Shown here in pieces: positions 61,855 through 64,000 of a DNA stretch of 64,000 nucleotides (position 1 is its first letter; each line of letters begins with the position of its first letter). Origin of the DNA: Thalassospiraceae bacterium LMO-SO8 (GTDB lineage: Bacteria > Pseudomonadota > Alphaproteobacteria > Rhodospirillales > Casp-alpha2). Location of the stretch: the NCBI GenBank assembly GCA_031655335.1, contig CP134226.1:372001-436000 (forward strand), read 5' to 3'. Below the pieces are notes generated by a model. It saw only the letters and a list, made by a program, of their open reading frames with translations, was not told the DNA's origin and searched no databases. The position numbers and the translations under genes are program-made.

Positions 61855-62829
61855 ATGAGGACGCCCGTGAGCGACACCGTCGCCCCGCATATCAGCGCAC
61901 CGGCCGAGGCCGCGCCCCGACCGGAGCCCCAGTTCCGGCTGGCCGACTATGCCCTTTTGCTGAAGCCCCGGGTGATGTCGCTGGTGGTGTTCACGGCCAT
62001 GGTCGGCCTGGTCATGGCGCCGGGCACCATCAGCGCGTTGGAAGCCTTCGTCGCGATCCTGTGCATTTCCATCGGCGCCGGGGCCTCGGGCGCCATCAAC
62101 ATGTGGTACGACCGCGACATCGACCTGCACATGCAGCGCACCATGAACCGGCCGATCCCGGCGGGCCGCATGGACCCGGGCAACGCGCTGGTGTTCGGCA
62201 CGGTCCTGGCGATCGCCTCGGTCATTGCCATGGGTGCCTGGGTCAACTTGATTTCCGCCGGGCTGCTGGCCTTCACGATCCTCTATTACGTGTTCATCTA
62301 CACGGTCTGGCTGAAACGCCGGACGCCGCAGAACATCGTCATCGGCGGCGCCTCGGGCGCCCTGCCGCCGGTCATCGGCTGGGCCGCCGTGACCGGGAAC
62401 GCCGGATTCCTGGCCGATCCCTGGGGTGCCATCGCGCTGTTCATGATCATCTTTTTGTGGACGCCGCCCCATACCTGGGCGCTGGCCCTGTTCCGCCGCC
62501 AGGATTACCAGAACGTGGGCGTGCCCATGCTGCCCGTGGTGGTCGGCGAACACCGCACCAAGATCCAGATGGCCGTCTACACGGCGCTGCTGATCCCCGC
62601 GACCTTCGCGCCCACCCTGCTCGGCCTGTCGGGCTGGCTTTACACCCTGGCGGTCGCCGGCCTGAACGTCGGGCTGGTCGTGCACATGGCGCGGGTGTGG
62701 CGGGCGGAAAACGTCGCCGATGCCAAGCAGGGCCCCTGCCGGCCGATGTTTTTCTATACGATCCTTTATCTGTTCGGGATTTTCCTGGCCCTGCTGGCCG
62801 ACCGCACCCTGTTCGTCGCGGTGTTTTGA
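61855..62829 (+). CDS. ctaB: Protoheme IX farnesyltransferase (heme O synthase)
   Basis: A 324-residue UbiA-family prenyltransferase with about nine helices. The two Asp-rich motifs are NMWYDRDIDLHMQRT and RRQDYQNVGVPMLP. It makes heme O from protoheme and farnesyl diphosphate, the precursor of heme A for the aa3 oxidase. In most alphaproteobacteria ctaB lies inside the cox operon; here it is on the opposite strand with the DUF420 and oxidase-like genes. Confidence 0.96.
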   Translation: MRTPVSDTVAPHISAPAEAAPRPEPQFRLADYALLLKPRVMSLVVFTAMVGLVMAPGTISALEAFVAILCISIGAGASGAINMWYDRDIDLHMQRTMNRPIPAGRMDPGNALVFGTVLAIASVIAMGAWVNLISAGLLAFTILYYVFIYTVWLKRRTPQNIVIGGASGALPPVIGWAAVTGNAGFLADPWGAIALFMIIFLWTPPHTWALALFRRQDYQNVGVPMLPVVVGEHRTKIQMAVYTALLIPATFAPTLLGLSGWLYTLAVAGLNVGLVVHMARVWRAENVADAKQGPCRPMFFYTILYLFGIFLALLADRTLFVAVF

Positions 62830-62844
62830 CCCCATATAGGCGAT

Positions 62845-64000
62845 ATGCCGGACAGCCAATCCCCTGAAGCCCCCGCCTATGCCCGCCTGGAAAACCGTTT
62901 CCGGCGCCTGAACGCCCTGTCCGAAGCGCAGGCCGTCCTGCATTGGGACATGTCGACGGTGATGCCGCGCGGCGGGCACGAAGCGCGCTCGGAACAACTG
63001 GCCGAACTGTCCGCCGTTCATCACGGCATGCTGACCGCATCGGAAACGAGTGATCTGGTCGCCGCCGCCGAGGCCGAGGCCGCCGATCTGACCGATTGGC
63101 AGCGCGCCAACCTGCGCGAGATCAAACGCCGCGTCACCAAGGCGACGGCGCTGACCGAGGATCTGGTAACGCGGCTGTCCCGGGCCTCCACCACCTGCGA
63201 AGCCGTGTGGCGCGAAGCCCGCGCCGATAATAACTTCAAGGCCGTGCAGCCATTGGTGAGCACGCTTTTGAACCTGGTCCGCGAACAGGCGCAGATGAAG
63301 TCCGAAGCCCTGGGTCTGGGGCTGTACGACGCGCTGTTGGATGATTACGAACCGGGCGGACGGTCCGCGGAAATCGACGCCGTGTTCGGCGAACTGGAAG
63401 GCTTCCTGCCCGGGTTCCTGGGCGAGGTGCTGGACCATCAGGCCAAGGCGCCCAAGGTCATTCTGCCCGACGGCCCGTTTCCCGAGGAAAAGCAAAAGGC
63501 GCTCGGCCAGCGGTTCATGGAGATGCTGGGCTTCGACTTCCATCACGGGCGGCTCGACGTCAGCCTGCATCCCTTCTGCGGCGGCACGCCGGACGACGTG
63601 CGCATCACCACGCGCTATGACGAAAACGATTTCACCTCGGCCCTCATGGGCGTGCTGCACGAAACCGGCCATGCCATGTACGAACGCGGCCTGCCCAAGG
63701 ATTGGCGCGGCCAGCCCGTGGGCCACGCGCTGGGCATGTCCGTGCATGAATCGCAATCCCTGCTGATCGAAATGCAGGTCTGCCGGTCCAAGACCTTCCT
63801 CAATTACGCAACCCCGATCATGGGCGAAACCTTCGGCGGCACGGGCCCGGCCTGGGACGCGGACAACCTGTTCCGCCTATATACCCAGGTCGAACGGTCG
63901 TTCATCCGCGTCGACGCCGACGAAGTGACCTATCCGGCCCATGTGATCCTGCGCTACCGCCTGGAAAAGGCGCTGATCGAGGGCGACATGGAAATCCCCG
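62845..64000 (+). CDS. M32 carboxypeptidase (Taq family), truncated by window end
   Basis: 385 codons are visible before the window ends, out of about 490-500 expected. The zinc site is HETGHAMYE (HExxH) with the third ligand region VHESQSLLIE; FDFHHGRLDVSLHPF and DDVRITTRY match the family. It removes C-terminal residues from peptides in the cytoplasm. The ATG at 62845 is 15 bases after the ctaB stop. Confidence 0.93.
   Translation, partial: MPDSQSPEAPAYARLENRFRRLNALSEAQAVLHWDMSTVMPRGGHEARSEQLAELSAVHHGMLTASETSDLVAAAEAEAADLTDWQRANLREIKRRVTKATALTEDLVTRLSRASTTCEAVWREARADNNFKAVQPLVSTLLNLVREQAQMKSEALGLGLYDALLDDYEPGGRSAEIDAVFGELEGFLPGFLGEVLDHQAKAPKVILPDGPFPEEKQKALGQRFMEMLGFDFHHGRLDVSLHPFCGGTPDDVRITTRYDENDFTSALMGVLHETGHAMYERGLPKDWRGQPVGHALGMSVHESQSLLIEMQVCRSKTFLNYATPIMGETFGGTGPAWDADNLFRLYTQVERSFIRVDADEVTYPAHVILRYRLEKALIEGDMEIP

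Noticed and set aside
61813-63756. A 647-residue minus-strand frame opposite ctaB and the M32 peptidase
   Set aside because: Antisense to two well-recognised genes and rich in His, Gln and Arg with no domain.

Overview
This window is high-GC chromosomal DNA from an alphaproteobacterium, most likely a Rhodospirillales-type marine or sulfur-oxidising lineage. The placement rests on alphaproteobacterial marker families (UPF0262, DUF1289, GapR/DUF2312, a PAS_5-type PAS protein, short-form HisG), on the housekeeping order murA / hisG-hisD-UPF0262-LMW phosphatase / infA-maf-RNase E/G-yacG-tRNA-Phe, and on an aa3-type cox cluster. No phage, IS element or CRISPR array was recognised.

Layout. 1-16 kb: the housekeeping block, read on the minus strand, interrupted by two accessory stretches (about 3.35-6.6 kb: LysR regulator, two small exported or membrane proteins, an exported hypothetical and a PAS protein; about 9.5-12.9 kb: hypotheticals, a histidine-kinase-like protein lacking the phosphoacceptor His, and a PhyH dioxygenase), followed by murA, an ArgH-like lyase and tRNA-Thr. 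16.4-33.2 kb: a complete sulfur-oxidation region. It holds a SqrR/BigR-type ArsR regulator, soxCD, soxW, an exported unknown, ccdA/soxV, soxB, soxXYZA, a cytochrome c/flavocytochrome c pair, a SoxS-like thioredoxin, a second flavocytochrome c subunit, an exported DsrE-like protein and a YeeE/YedE (TsuA-type) sulfur transporter. With SoxCD present, thiosulfate should be oxidised fully to sulfate, with sulfide entering through the flavocytochrome c enzymes.

33-54.7 kb: mixed housekeeping and accessory genes: MFS transporter, gloA, DUF1289, EamA exporter, an N-formylglutamate amidohydrolase/YbdK ligase/NUDIX operon, an unusual response regulator, gapR, a 23S rRNA methyltransferase-like enzyme, an Mla-type lipid transport operon, a STAS plus GAF-PP2C-HATPase partner-switching pair, an MCP, an EAL-CBS-GGDEF protein, class I phaC and an SLC13-type permease. 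54.7-62.8 kb: cytochrome oxidase. ctaC-ctaD-ctaG-ctaE run on the minus strand and end in a terminator; a divergent plus-strand operon carries a 28-29 aa membrane peptide, a DUF420 protein, a heme-copper-oxidase-like protein with no CuB His-His pair, and ctaB. An M32 carboxypeptidase runs off the right end.

The most interesting signal is an AT-rich 22-bp element that I find at seven places between 16.4 and 32.0 kb, almost always just upstream of a sulfur-oxidation transcription unit. It has an invariant ATTC and shows partial two-fold symmetry; one copy matches ATTC-N8-GAAT exactly. It is the likely operator of the ArsR-family repressor at 16665-17012, and it ties several uncharacterised genes (20323-21060, 29734-30195, 32078-33181) into one sulfur regulon. 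The second is the heme-copper-oxidase-like protein at 60405-61823.
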